A stretch of DNA of 64,000 bases, from assembly GCA_964464925.1 (NCBI GenBank), contig CAYXLI010000003.1:62001-126000 (forward strand), in the 5' to 3' direction. Both the position numbers and the translations under genes were made by a program. Origin of the DNA: CAYXLI01 sp964464925 (lineage in GTDB: Bacteria; Acidobacteriota; Terriglobia; Bryobacterales; Bryobacteraceae). Of this stretch, positions 33,719 to 41,851 are shown in pieces (the stretch's first letter is position 1; each line of letters starts with the position of its first letter). The notes beneath the pieces are model-generated. The model did not search any database and was not told the DNA's origin. It was given only the letters and a program-made list of their open reading frames with translations.

Positions 33719-34951
33719 TTGGTACGTACAGTCCTCTACACCGCCGCGCACGGTGGATTCGAAGGGCAGCCGATTCCTCTAGGAGGCGGTGCTGCGGTCT
33801 GCAACCTGCTGGCGGAAGAATGGTCGCGAACACAACCCTTTCCGTTTCGTGTGCTGGGTCCGGCAATTCTCGGCGCGTCGGCGCCCACTGGCACTGAACT
33901 GGTGCATTTTGGCGAGATGCAATACGCGCGATTCTGCCGTGAGTTTGAGAAGGCGTGTACGGAGGAGGTGCTTCAGCACGATCCGTTGTCCACTGCCGTG
34001 CTTTGTAACGACGTGTCAGAGGGCCCGGACTTCGGCGCCCTGGCGCAACGCGGTTTCGCTGTATACACCATCTATCACGTAGATGTGGTTGCGTATGTAG
34101 CGGCAATGTACGCGAAGAACCTGTTTTCGCCGGAAACGCTCACGCGGTGGTACGACCGGCTGGACCGTGTTCTGCCTATCCCCGATGTGCTTAAGCTCGT
34201 TTTTGAAAAGCAGAAGCGAAGTGTAATGCATTCACGAGGCCTGATTGTGCCATCCGAGAGCATGCGCGACATTCTGGAGCGATGCTATCCCAAGGATGCG
34301 CCCGGTAAAGTGCATGTGCTGCCTTGGGGCGTTCCCGACACGAACGAAGATTCGGCAGCGCTTGACGCGGAGGCAGAACGGCTCCGCCGGGAATTGCAGA
34401 TTCCAGAGGGTACGCCGGTGCTGCTCGCGTTGAGCCGCATCTCGCCAGAGAAGGGACAGGATCTACTCCTCGAAGCGCTGCGGGACTTTCCGATTCGGCC
34501 GCTGGTGGTTCTGATCTGCGGAGGAGCGGCCTATATGCAAGGCGAGATTCACATGGCGAAGCTGCGGGAACTGGCTTCGAAACTCCCCGCAGAAATCAAG
34601 GTGATGTTCCCAGGCCACGTCACAGGCCTGCGCAAGCGGGCCTTCTTCCGGCTAGCTGACCTCTATATTTTTCCCTCGCGGCATGAGAGCTATGGCTTAA
34701 CGCTGTTGGAGGCGCTGCAGGCCGGACTGCCGGCAGTCTGCTTCGATCACAGCGGCGCTCGTACAGTCATGCGGCCCGACTTCGGCATTATGGCGAGGAG
34801 CGGTTCGATAGAGAGCCTTCGCTCGGCAATCGTGGATCTACTCGCGGACGGGGACCGGCGGCTTGAGATGGGAAAGGCCGCTCGCGATTACGCGCGGACA
34901 CAGAGCTTTTCCGCCAGTGCCGCGCGACTCGCTCATTTACTGCTGCGTTAG
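33719..34951 (+). CDS. Glycosyltransferase family 4 (GT-B)
   Basis: 410 aa GT-B glycosyltransferase. The N-terminal domain has a glycine-rich loop (IPLGGGAAVCNLLAEEWSR). The C-terminal domain has LLALSRISPEKGQDLLLEAL (about 236-255) and the donor-binding EX7E region FPSRHESYGLTLLEALQAGLPAVCFDHSG (about 320-348) with E326 and E334 as candidates. No signal peptide or membrane helix. It probably transfers a sugar from a nucleotide donor onto a glycan or lipid, but no cell-envelope cluster surrounds it. The TTG start is the only sensible one near the conserved N-terminus (VRTVLYTAAHGGFEG). The end overlaps the convergent DUF4097 gene by 4 nt. Confidence 0.9.
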   Translation: MVRTVLYTAAHGGFEGQPIPLGGGAAVCNLLAEEWSRTQPFPFRVLGPAILGASAPTGTELVHFGEMQYARFCREFEKACTEEVLQHDPLSTAVLCNDVSEGPDFGALAQRGFAVYTIYHVDVVAYVAAMYAKNLFSPETLTRWYDRLDRVLPIPDVLKLVFEKQKRSVMHSRGLIVPSESMRDILERCYPKDAPGKVHVLPWGVPDTNEDSAALDAEAERLRRELQIPEGTPVLLALSRISPEKGQDLLLEALRDFPIRPLVVLICGGAAYMQGEIHMAKLRELASKLPAEIKVMFPGHVTGLRKRAFFRLADLYIFPSRHESYGLTLLEALQAGLPAVCFDHSGARTVMRPDFGIMARSGSIESLRSAIVDLLADGDRRLEMGKAARDYARTQSFSASAARLAHLLLR

Positions 34952-35742
34952 ATCTTCTTGATATGCACCCCGCCATTCGTGGTGACCGCGCGAATCAGCG
35001 ATCCACCGGACCCGACGTTGAAGGCAAGCTGTTTGCTGAGCTTCCCGTTCACGGTGGCCGGGAAATCGAGATGGATACTTCCGTTCACCGTGGCGGTCTC
35101 CACACGTGCGGAATAGTTCTCCGGCATGTCGATGTGTACACCGCCGTTCTGCGTTTCGGTGTCGAGTTGGCTGCCATCCCAGCGATTCCCAGCAAGCTGG
35201 ATATGCAATCCACCATTCTGCGTTTTCCCATGGACGTTGCCCGCAAGGCGCGCCAGATGCGCACCGCCGTTCACAGCAGTGAACTGAATATCCCCGCTCA
35301 CGTCGGCCAAGTGGACTCCGCCGTTGTGAGTGTTCAGCTTGACGTTCATATGGTGCGGCACGAAGATTTCGTAACTCACGGCCCAGCCGTGATCGGAGCC
35401 GAAGTCCGGAGCATCCGCGCGAATCTGCCCCCCTGCCGTGCGCACGCTGACCTGACTGACCATTCCCGCAGCTTCCGATTCGGTCGGCGCCCAAGTCTGA
35501 ATCTGTTCGCGCACCAGGATATCGTTGCGGTCCCAGCCCTTCACCGATACGCCGCCGTTTTGTCCGCCATCGACGTCGATGACGGATGTGGCGCCGATCG
35601 TCTGCTCCTTGATTTCACAATGGCTCACGTTACGTCCGTCCCGCCGGCTATTTCCCTCGTTGCACTTCAAATCGTATGCGGTATTGTTCTGCATCTGGCC
35701 CATTACAGGCAGGCAGAATAGCAGCGTTAGCATCCATTTCAT
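34948..35742 (-). CDS. Secreted DUF4097 beta-helix-like protein
   Basis: 264 aa. Signal peptide MKWMLTLLFCLPVMGQ. The rest is a DUF4097-type repeat protein: the short motif NGGVHI or a variant recurs about every 20 residues (NGGVHLADV, NGGAHLARL, NGGLHIQLA, NGGVHIDMP, NGSIHLDFP, NGGVHIKKI). This suggests a right-handed beta-helix or beta-roll. Such proteins are often called putative adhesins, but the molecular role is unknown. AGGAG lies 11 nt upstream of the ATG. It overlaps the end of the convergent glycosyltransferase gene by 4 nt. Confidence 0.85.
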   Translation of the reverse strand: MKWMLTLLFCLPVMGQMQNNTAYDLKCNEGNSRRDGRNVSHCEIKEQTIGATSVIDVDGGQNGGVSVKGWDRNDILVREQIQTWAPTESEAAGMVSQVSVRTAGGQIRADAPDFGSDHGWAVSYEIFVPHHMNVKLNTHNGGVHLADVSGDIQFTAVNGGAHLARLAGNVHGKTQNGGLHIQLAGNRWDGSQLDTETQNGGVHIDMPENYSARVETATVNGSIHLDFPATVNGKLSKQLAFNVGSGGSLIRAVTTNGGVHIKKI

Positions 35743-35807
35743 TTACTTCGTGTCTCCTTCGTCTGGTTACTACGAAGCTCAATGGCAAAGGTTTCATACA
35801 CTGAATT

Positions 35808-37547
35808 GTGCGGGCAGAATACGAAACGCGGCTCCAGGCAAGACAGGCGGCATTGCAGGGTCACGAACGTGCGTACAGCAGGCTAGGTTACGCAAAGGTT
35901 GCCACCTTCCTAGCCGGTGCCGTCATTGTCTGGCTGAACTGGTATTGGTTGCCGGTTCCGGTAATAGTCATGCTCGCCCTCTTTGTTTATCACGACCGTG
36001 TGGATCGAAAGGTGCTGGCCGAAAAGCGTGGGATTCAGTTCTACGAGCAAGGCTTGCGCCGCTTGAACCACGAGTGGATCGGAACGGGGCAGACCGGTGA
36101 GCGGTTTCGTGATCCCAGCCACCCGTACGCAGACGACTTGGACCTGTTCGGACGAGGATCCATGTTCGAGCTAATCTGTTCTGCCCGCACCTTTGAAGGC
36201 GAGGCGACACTCGCGTCTTGGCTGAAAAATCCCGGTGACGTGGCGGATGTTCGCGCACGGCAGGAGGCCATCCAGGACATGGCGCCGCACATCGACCTGC
36301 GCGAGGACCTGGCGCTCCTCGGCGAGGACATCCGCTCCAGCGTTCACTCCGGCGTGATGGAAAAGTGGGCTGCGTTGCCTCCAGTCCACTTTCCGGCATG
36401 GGCGCGGCACCTGTCGGCGGCTTGCGCAAGCGTCATGGCCGTACTCTGTCTTGGATTCCTTTTCGATCTTTGGAGCTCGCGAGCGGTCCTGATCTGGATT
36501 CTCGTGCAAGGCATGTACGGATTCTGGATGCGAAACCGTGTGCTGGAAGTGTTGGAGCACGTGGAAACTCCGGCGCGCGATCTACGGCTGATCGGACAAC
36601 TACTGGCGCGCTTTGAAGGCGAAGAATTTACGGCTTCGCGTCTGCTTGCATTGAAACAAGGAGCCTCCGCGTCTGCACAGATCCGCTCGCTCGATCAATT
36701 GATTGAGTGGCAAGAACAGAGTCACAATCAATTTTTTGCGCCAATCGCGCGGCTGTTGCTCTGGTCTACTCAGTTTTCCATCGCGATTGAAAGCTGGCGC
36801 ATGAGATATGGCGCTCAGATCGCAACTTGGATCCGTGCCGTCGGCGAGTTGGAAGCGCTCAGTTCTCTCTCTTGCTATTCCGCCGAGCATCCGGCAGACC
36901 CGTTTCCTGAGTTGCGCTCAGATGGTCCATGCATCCAGGCAATTCAGATCGGTCATCCTCTCCTACCGGAAGAGACAGTCGTACGGAACGACGTTGAACT
37001 CACGGTGGAGACTCGTCTGCTGCTCGTTAGTGGCTCGAATATGTCAGGCAAGAGCACGTTGCTGCGGGCGCTAGGATTGAACGTCGTGCTTGGGTGGGCG
37101 GGAGCACCGGTCCGTGCAAAAAGCCTGTCCGTATCCCGGTTGGAGGTAGGGGCCTCCATCCGCATTCAGGACTCCTTACTCGACGGCCGATCGCGTTTCT
37201 ATGCAGAGATCCTGCGGCTAAAACAGATTGTGGACATGGCCGGTAAGGAGCCGCCACTGTTCTACCTGCTGGATGAATTGCTGAGCGGCACCAACTCGCA
37301 TGACCGAAAAATTGGCGCCGAAGCAGTGGTTCGTTCTTTAGTCGAGCGGAATGCGATTGGCCTGGTGACCACGCATGATCTTGCGCTAACGGAGCTCACG
37401 CAACTCCTCGCGCCACGCGCCCGCAACGTGCATTTCGAAGATCATATTGAAAACGGTGCGATTTTGTTCGATTACCGCATGCGCCCGGGCATCGTCTCGA
37501 AGAGCAATGCGATTGAGCTAATGCGATCCATCGGCCTGCAGGTTTGA
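35808..37547 (+). CDS. MutS-type ATPase with predicted membrane helices
   Basis: 579 aa. The C-terminal third is a MutS domain V ATPase: Walker A GSNMSGKST (409-417), Walker B LFYLLDE with E490, the LSGTNSHDR segment after it (492-500), and the switch His523 in VTTHDLAL. The mismatch-recognition domain I with its Phe-x-Glu motif is absent. The N-terminal part instead has two apolar pairs that look like membrane hairpins (about 29-62 and 203-240). Between 250 and 400 are helices like the MutS lever/clamp region. It is thus not MutS1 or MutS2 (no Smr domain). Membrane MutS-like proteins exist in Bacteroidetes and Acidobacteria but their role is unknown. GTG start. Neighbours give no clue. Confidence 0.85.
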   Translation: MRAEYETRLQARQAALQGHERAYSRLGYAKVATFLAGAVIVWLNWYWLPVPVIVMLALFVYHDRVDRKVLAEKRGIQFYEQGLRRLNHEWIGTGQTGERFRDPSHPYADDLDLFGRGSMFELICSARTFEGEATLASWLKNPGDVADVRARQEAIQDMAPHIDLREDLALLGEDIRSSVHSGVMEKWAALPPVHFPAWARHLSAACASVMAVLCLGFLFDLWSSRAVLIWILVQGMYGFWMRNRVLEVLEHVETPARDLRLIGQLLARFEGEEFTASRLLALKQGASASAQIRSLDQLIEWQEQSHNQFFAPIARLLLWSTQFSIAIESWRMRYGAQIATWIRAVGELEALSSLSCYSAEHPADPFPELRSDGPCIQAIQIGHPLLPEETVVRNDVELTVETRLLLVSGSNMSGKSTLLRALGLNVVLGWAGAPVRAKSLSVSRLEVGASIRIQDSLLDGRSRFYAEILRLKQIVDMAGKEPPLFYLLDELLSGTNSHDRKIGAEAVVRSLVERNAIGLVTTHDLALTELTQLLAPRARNVHFEDHIENGAILFDYRMRPGIVSKSNAIELMRSIGLQV

Positions 37548-37596
37548 CAGGCGTTTCCCCGCCGCCACTTCTCGCACAAGTAATCTGGAGGTAGAC

Positions 37597-37965
37597 ATGG
37601 CAAACACCTCTATAACTGTGGGCGTACTTTTGATTGTGCTCGGACTATGGGGTTACTTCGGGACGGGCACAACCAGCCTGACCGCACTGATTCCCGCAGT
37701 GTTCGGGATTCTGCTGGTGATCTCCGGCGTCATCGCGCGCAACCCGGCGAAGCGGAAAATGGGGATGCACATCGCGGTCGTCGTCGGGCTGCTCGGCTTT
37801 TTGGGCTCCGTGCGGGGTCTCACGAAAATTGGAACATTGCTGGCCGGGGGCGACGTGGCGCGGCCTGCCGCGGTGATCTCGCAATCGATCATGGCAGTGC
37901 TGACCGGTATCTTCACCATCCTGTGCGTGCGGTCGTTCATCGCCGCGCGCCGCGCGCGGACTTAG
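37597..37965 (+). CDS. Small four-helix membrane protein, hypothetical
   Basis: 122 aa with about four predicted membrane helices separated by short basic loops (ARNPAKRKMG, AARRART at the end). It is of the small uncharacterised inner-membrane type; no catalytic residues stand out. The ATG has CTGGAGG about 7 nt upstream, a good ribosome site, which supports a real gene. It follows the MutS-like gene by 49 nt on the same strand and could be co-transcribed with it. The 3' end overlaps the convergent amidohydrolase by 4 nt. Confidence 0.8.
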   Translation: MANTSITVGVLLIVLGLWGYFGTGTTSLTALIPAVFGILLVISGVIARNPAKRKMGMHIAVVVGLLGFLGSVRGLTKIGTLLAGGDVARPAAVISQSIMAVLTGIFTILCVRSFIAARRART

Positions 37966-38855
37966 GCCGGGAAAGGCCAGACGCGCTCGATCGTCTTGCT
38001 TAGCATCCAGCTCTTGTCTTCTTCGTTCAGGAATTTCATATCGTCGCGAACGAGCGTCAGTGCCTGCTCGTAACGCGCGTGGCTGTTTTCGATGATGGGC
38101 CAATCGGTCGCCCACATGAGGCGCTGCGGTCCAAACTCGTGGTGCAGGCGCTTGACGTGTTCCTGCGCGTCCAGCCACGGGTATGGTTGCTTTGATAATG
38201 ACCACGCATGGGATACCTTCACGAACAGTTTCGGGTGGCGTTTCAGGGCGATCAGCTTGTCCAGTTCCTTGGGCTGATCCACCGGGCAGTCGGCCATATG
38301 GTCAATGACGATAGTAAGGCCCGGATATTTATCGGCGAGCTGCCCCACATCTGGCATGCGGGAGACCGGCGCCAAGACAGTCATCGCGACCTTCAGTTCC
38401 TCGCAGCGCTTCCAGAGCGGCGGCATCAAGGGCCCTTTGATCCAGTCTCCACTTGCATCGGCGCCCGGGCTCAAGCGGACTCCTTTGAAACCTTGCTGGA
38501 CGAGCTGGGACAGATGATCGGGCGAAGCGGGGCTGAGCGGATCCACTCGCGCGACACCCTGAAAGTACTGCGGATACTGTTTCAGAACGGAAGCCAGATA
38601 GGAATTGTCGTAACGGTAGTGGATCACCTGAATGATGACAGTCCGTTCCACACCGTTCTTCTTCATGAGTTCCAGGAGCGTCTCGGGAGCAGCATCCCGA
38701 ACCGGCGGATTCTTCGTTTCTTTAGCGAAAGGAAAACCGGGCTGGTCGCGCTTCCAGACATGCACGTGCGGATCAATGATGCGGTAGGGCTTGGCGGCTG
38801 CGCTCAAGGCGGTTGCTCCCATGACTGTTCCGAGGAATTCTCTACGGCTACTCAC
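37962..38855 (-). CDS. Tat-exported amidohydrolase family protein
   Basis: 297 aa from the GTG at 38855, which overlaps the previous stop (GTGA); this start gives a twin-arginine signal SRREFLGTVMG at the very N-terminus. The amidohydrolase_2 (TIM-barrel, ACMSD-like) fold is shown by IIDPHVHVW with two metal-ligand His, VIDHMAD mid-protein and LMWATDWPI with the catalytic Asp near the C-terminus. Likely hydrolyses a lactone or decarboxylates a ring compound in the periplasm; substrate unknown. Paired with the TIM-barrel gene upstream. Confidence 0.9.
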   Translation of the reverse strand: MSSRREFLGTVMGATALSAAAKPYRIIDPHVHVWKRDQPGFPFAKETKNPPVRDAAPETLLELMKKNGVERTVIIQVIHYRYDNSYLASVLKQYPQYFQGVARVDPLSPASPDHLSQLVQQGFKGVRLSPGADASGDWIKGPLMPPLWKRCEELKVAMTVLAPVSRMPDVGQLADKYPGLTIVIDHMADCPVDQPKELDKLIALKRHPKLFVKVSHAWSLSKQPYPWLDAQEHVKRLHHEFGPQRLMWATDWPIIENSHARYEQALTLVRDDMKFLNEEDKSWMLSKTIERVWPFPA

Positions 38856-39799
38856 AAGTAAATCGGCTCCAACTTCTGAACGATATAGTTTGCACACCGC
38901 TCATAGCTAGCGCGAGGGCCTCGACGGGCCGTATCGAGATCTACGCAAATCCAACTTTTGAATCTGATATCGCTCAGGATGTGGTGAAGTGCAGGGAAGT
39001 CGATCGAGCCATCACCGAGGTCATAGATGCTGGAAAAGAAACGCGCCTCTTTCGAAGTCTTGGCGTGCACCTTGCCGTTTTCAAGATGGACATCCGAAGT
39101 GGGCGTGGTCCACTTAGCATCCTTGTAATCCGCGAACATCAACCGGGTCTTGTGTCTCTGAAAAGTTTTCAGCACGTCGCAGCCCCCTAGCAGCAGATGT
39201 GCAGTATCGGGCGAAAAGTGGAACAGCTTCGGATCGGTCCAGTCCATACAGCGATCCACTTCCTCCTGGCTCTCGGCCATCTGATCAAGATGGTTGTGGA
39301 GGCCGGCCTGGAAGCCCATTTCTCCCGCAAGTTCGCCGATGTGGTTGAAGCAGTCGCACATCGTGCGGAAGGATTTTTCGTTCTGATTCGCCGGCGTCCT
39401 TCCGGGAGAGAACACCACCAGGTGCTTCGCGCCAAAAATACGCAGGAACTCCATCGCGCGTCTTGCATCCGCGAGAACCTTCGCCTGCTGCGCAGGATCG
39501 TGGGCAGGGCCGTTGAACGAGATGGTGGCGACGTGAAGATCGCGTTTGCTGAACTCCTTCTCCATCTGTGTGACGGTCATGTTGTACCGCTCGAGAATCT
39601 GCGGGAACTGCGTCATTCGGATACCCGGGAATCCTGTGTCTTTCATCACGTCCAGGATGTCGGTGAAAGGCACGGGCCGAAAGTGATTCCAGAGATTCGC
39701 GCTAACAGCCCATTTCACATTCTGGTTCGCGGGCAGACGCGCCGCCGCGCCAGCCAGTGTCGTAGCCATGCTGGTGAGGAATACTCGTCGGTTGATCAT
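38852..39799 (-). CDS. Tat-exported sugar phosphate isomerase/epimerase-like TIM-barrel protein
   Basis: 315 aa. N-terminal twin-arginine signal NRRVFLTSMATTLAGAAA. The rest is an AP-endonuclease-2-type TIM barrel: metal-ligand pattern in GLHNHLDQM, FSPDTAHLLLGGCD, LMFADYKD and the C-terminal CVDLDTARRGPRASYE. Proteins of this fold isomerise or epimerise sugars; the export signal makes phosphorylated substrates unlikely. It overlaps the amidohydrolase by 4 nt, so the two probably serve one periplasmic pathway, comparable to the exported Gfo/Idh/MocA enzymes elsewhere in the window. Confidence 0.9.
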   Translation of the reverse strand: MINRRVFLTSMATTLAGAAARLPANQNVKWAVSANLWNHFRPVPFTDILDVMKDTGFPGIRMTQFPQILERYNMTVTQMEKEFSKRDLHVATISFNGPAHDPAQQAKVLADARRAMEFLRIFGAKHLVVFSPGRTPANQNEKSFRTMCDCFNHIGELAGEMGFQAGLHNHLDQMAESQEEVDRCMDWTDPKLFHFSPDTAHLLLGGCDVLKTFQRHKTRLMFADYKDAKWTTPTSDVHLENGKVHAKTSKEARFFSSIYDLGDGSIDFPALHHILSDIRFKSWICVDLDTARRGPRASYERCANYIVQKLEPIYL

Positions 39800-39840
39800 C
39801 GGGACTCAGGTGTCCGCCTAGCATATAGCAACGGGCCGTG

Positions 39841-40773
39841 CTAGTGGAAGAGGCGCAACCCGAACCAGCCCATTCCGATGGTCATCAATAGCATGGACGC
39901 AAACCGAACAGTGCCCGGGAATTTCCTGACGAAAGCCCAGCAGACGGCAATCAGAATCATTTCCACCGAAATTGCACCGGCAAGGACGAGGCCGGCACGA
40001 TAGCCCGCGTCGCGACTGAATAAGGCGAAATAGAAGCCGTGGAACAGGCCGAGGATGCCGCAGATCAGCCATCGTGTCCCCGCTTGCGGCAGGAACAGGA
40101 TTTCCATTGCCAGATATGCCACGGTAAGCGCCATCGCCGCCTCGATGAAACGCATGGAAAGATCCGGATTCCAGTAGGCCACCACTATGCACGCCGCCAC
40201 TTCGCCGGATGCAAACGCAAGCACAACCGCTGCCAGTTCCCTCATTGAGCGTGCAGCGAGCGCCAGTCCAAAGAGGAAGAGAATGCCAGCCGCCGAGCTG
40301 AATACTCGAAGGGTTCCCGCGCCGATTTGCTGAACCGCGATCTCCGCTTTGCCCGGCGGGTTGAAGCGGAGTTCCGCCTTATCGTAGGTGAGATCGAATA
40401 CCGCCTGATCGGTCTTCTCCCCCATGCGTGCCTTCAGCACACTGACGTGATTTGGAACCGTGATGCGCGCAAAAGTACATTCGGCCTGGATGCGGTCTGG
40501 CGGCTTCGCAAATTCGTATTCGGCGGTGCAGAGGAATGTTTCGCCTTTTGTCTGGCACGCGTGACTCAGCAATTTGGCCGGGGTTCCGTCCGATCCGAAT
40601 CGCACGTTGGCAAAAAAAGCCGGCTCAGCGTTTTGTACATGCGCTACTTCATAGACCGGTATTCGCATCTCGTAATGCGCGCGTGTACCATCAACCGTGA
40701 GTTCGCCGGTGCTCATACTGATGGTGTGCGCCATCAGGGGCAAAGCCCCTGCCAGCAGAATAAGACTCCTCAC
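39841..40773 (-). CDS. HupE/UreJ-like membrane protein
   Basis: 310 aa. Signal peptide MRSLILLAGALPLMA, a periplasmic beta-rich domain (about 20-140), then about six membrane helices. The HupE/UreJ signature is GLFHGFYFALF (about 242-252), with acidic and His residues inside helices. HupE-type proteins are nickel or cobalt permeases in characterised cases, but this branch, with its large N-terminal domain, is uncharacterised and no hydrogenase or urease gene is near. The start overlaps the stop of the AI-2E-family gene by 4 nt. Confidence 0.82.
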   Translation of the reverse strand: MRSLILLAGALPLMAHTISMSTGELTVDGTRAHYEMRIPVYEVAHVQNAEPAFFANVRFGSDGTPAKLLSHACQTKGETFLCTAEYEFAKPPDRIQAECTFARITVPNHVSVLKARMGEKTDQAVFDLTYDKAELRFNPPGKAEIAVQQIGAGTLRVFSSAAGILFLFGLALAARSMRELAAVVLAFASGEVAACIVVAYWNPDLSMRFIEAAMALTVAYLAMEILFLPQAGTRWLICGILGLFHGFYFALFSRDAGYRAGLVLAGAISVEMILIAVCWAFVRKFPGTVRFASMLLMTIGMGWFGLRLFH

Positions 40774-41813
40774 TCAGGCCTCAGTCGTGTATAGATGACG
40801 CGCAGAACTGCGAGCACGGGGACGGATAGAAACATTCCCCAGATGCCGCCGATCTGCTCGCCTGCCAGAACTCCGAAAATGATCAGGAGCGGATGGACTT
40901 CCACGCCTTCACTCATCAGGTACGGACTCAGAACGTAATCCTGAAAGACACGATAGATCAGAATAAATGCCACGATCCACAACAGATGGGGATACCCACT
41001 GAACCCGGAGACTACGAGAACGGCAAGACCACCGCCCAGCCATCCGAGCACCGGGATAAATTCGAGCGGTCCGGCTATGACCGCCAGCAGCAAAGCGTAG
41101 GGGACGCCGGTGATCTCGAAAAAGATCAAGTAAGAGATCATGACCGCCAATGACAGAATCACGAGAGCCCGTATGTATTTCGAGATCACAAAATGCAGAT
41201 CATCCATAATCCCCAATGCAAGCAGCCGGAGAGAGCCTTCCGGAAAAAGCTGAATCAGGGAGCGCTGGATGTCATCGCCGTCTTTTAAGAAGAAGAAACC
41301 CAAAATCGGAACGAGCACAAGTACGCCGATGCTGCCGGCGATAGTGGCGAGCTGCTGGCTGGCGCTGTGAAGCACCGGTAAAGCGTTCTCAGCCGCGGCT
41401 CCCAACTGCTCGCGGACGCGGGCCACAATGTCACCCATGTAGGGCTGTAGCCAGACGGGCAGAAATTGGATGGCAGGATTCCCCTGTTGCTTCAGCAGAT
41501 TCGGCAATGAAACGCTCAGACTTCGAGCCTGCTCGGAGACTTGACCGCCGATCTGCATTACACCGGCAATCACAAAAGTCAAAAACAGAACGTAGATAAC
41601 TGCAAGTGAAAACGTTTTGGAGATGCGCCGCGGTGCGTATTTGTGAAGCCGCTCCACTAGCGGACTGAGCATGTAGGCGAAGAACAGCGCCAACACAAAG
41701 AGCAGAATCGTGTGCCTGGCCGCGTAAACGGCGGCCAGCAGCAGGCAGATCAGGAAGATGGTCCAGGTTACCCGCGCGGCACGCGCGTCGATCCCCAACA
41801 TGACCCTCAGCAT
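40770..41813 (-). CDS. AI-2E family transporter
   Basis: 347 aa with about eight predicted membrane helices and a central soluble segment (about 110-160). The family motifs are IFFEITGVPYALLLAVIAGPLEFIPVLGWLGGG and the C-terminal GIWGMFLSVPVLAVLRVIY. The family (TqsA/YdiK/PerM-like) was named for AI-2 export, but many members transport other substrates, including Na+/H+; no quorum-sensing gene is close. The start may be the ATG at 41813 or four codons further in. It overlaps the downstream HupE-like gene by 4 nt. Confidence 0.92.
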   Translation of the reverse strand: MLRVMLGIDARAARVTWTIFLICLLLAAVYAARHTILLFVLALFFAYMLSPLVERLHKYAPRRISKTFSLAVIYVLFLTFVIAGVMQIGGQVSEQARSLSVSLPNLLKQQGNPAIQFLPVWLQPYMGDIVARVREQLGAAAENALPVLHSASQQLATIAGSIGVLVLVPILGFFFLKDGDDIQRSLIQLFPEGSLRLLALGIMDDLHFVISKYIRALVILSLAVMISYLIFFEITGVPYALLLAVIAGPLEFIPVLGWLGGGLAVLVVSGFSGYPHLLWIVAFILIYRVFQDYVLSPYLMSEGVEVHPLLIIFGVLAGEQIGGIWGMFLSVPVLAVLRVIYTRLRPE

Positions 41814-41837
41814 AGCGCAGCAGAGGCGGCGGCACGC

Positions 41838-41843
41838 TACACT
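41838..41843 (+). promoter_or_regulatory. Putative -10 element close to the carboxylase operon start
   Basis: TACACT fits the -10 consensus at 4 of 6 positions and ends 8 nt before the ATG at 41852. No Shine-Dalgarno sequence is present, so a very short or absent leader is possible. A matching -35 is not visible. Confidence 0.35.
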
Positions 41844-41851
41844 AAAAGCGC

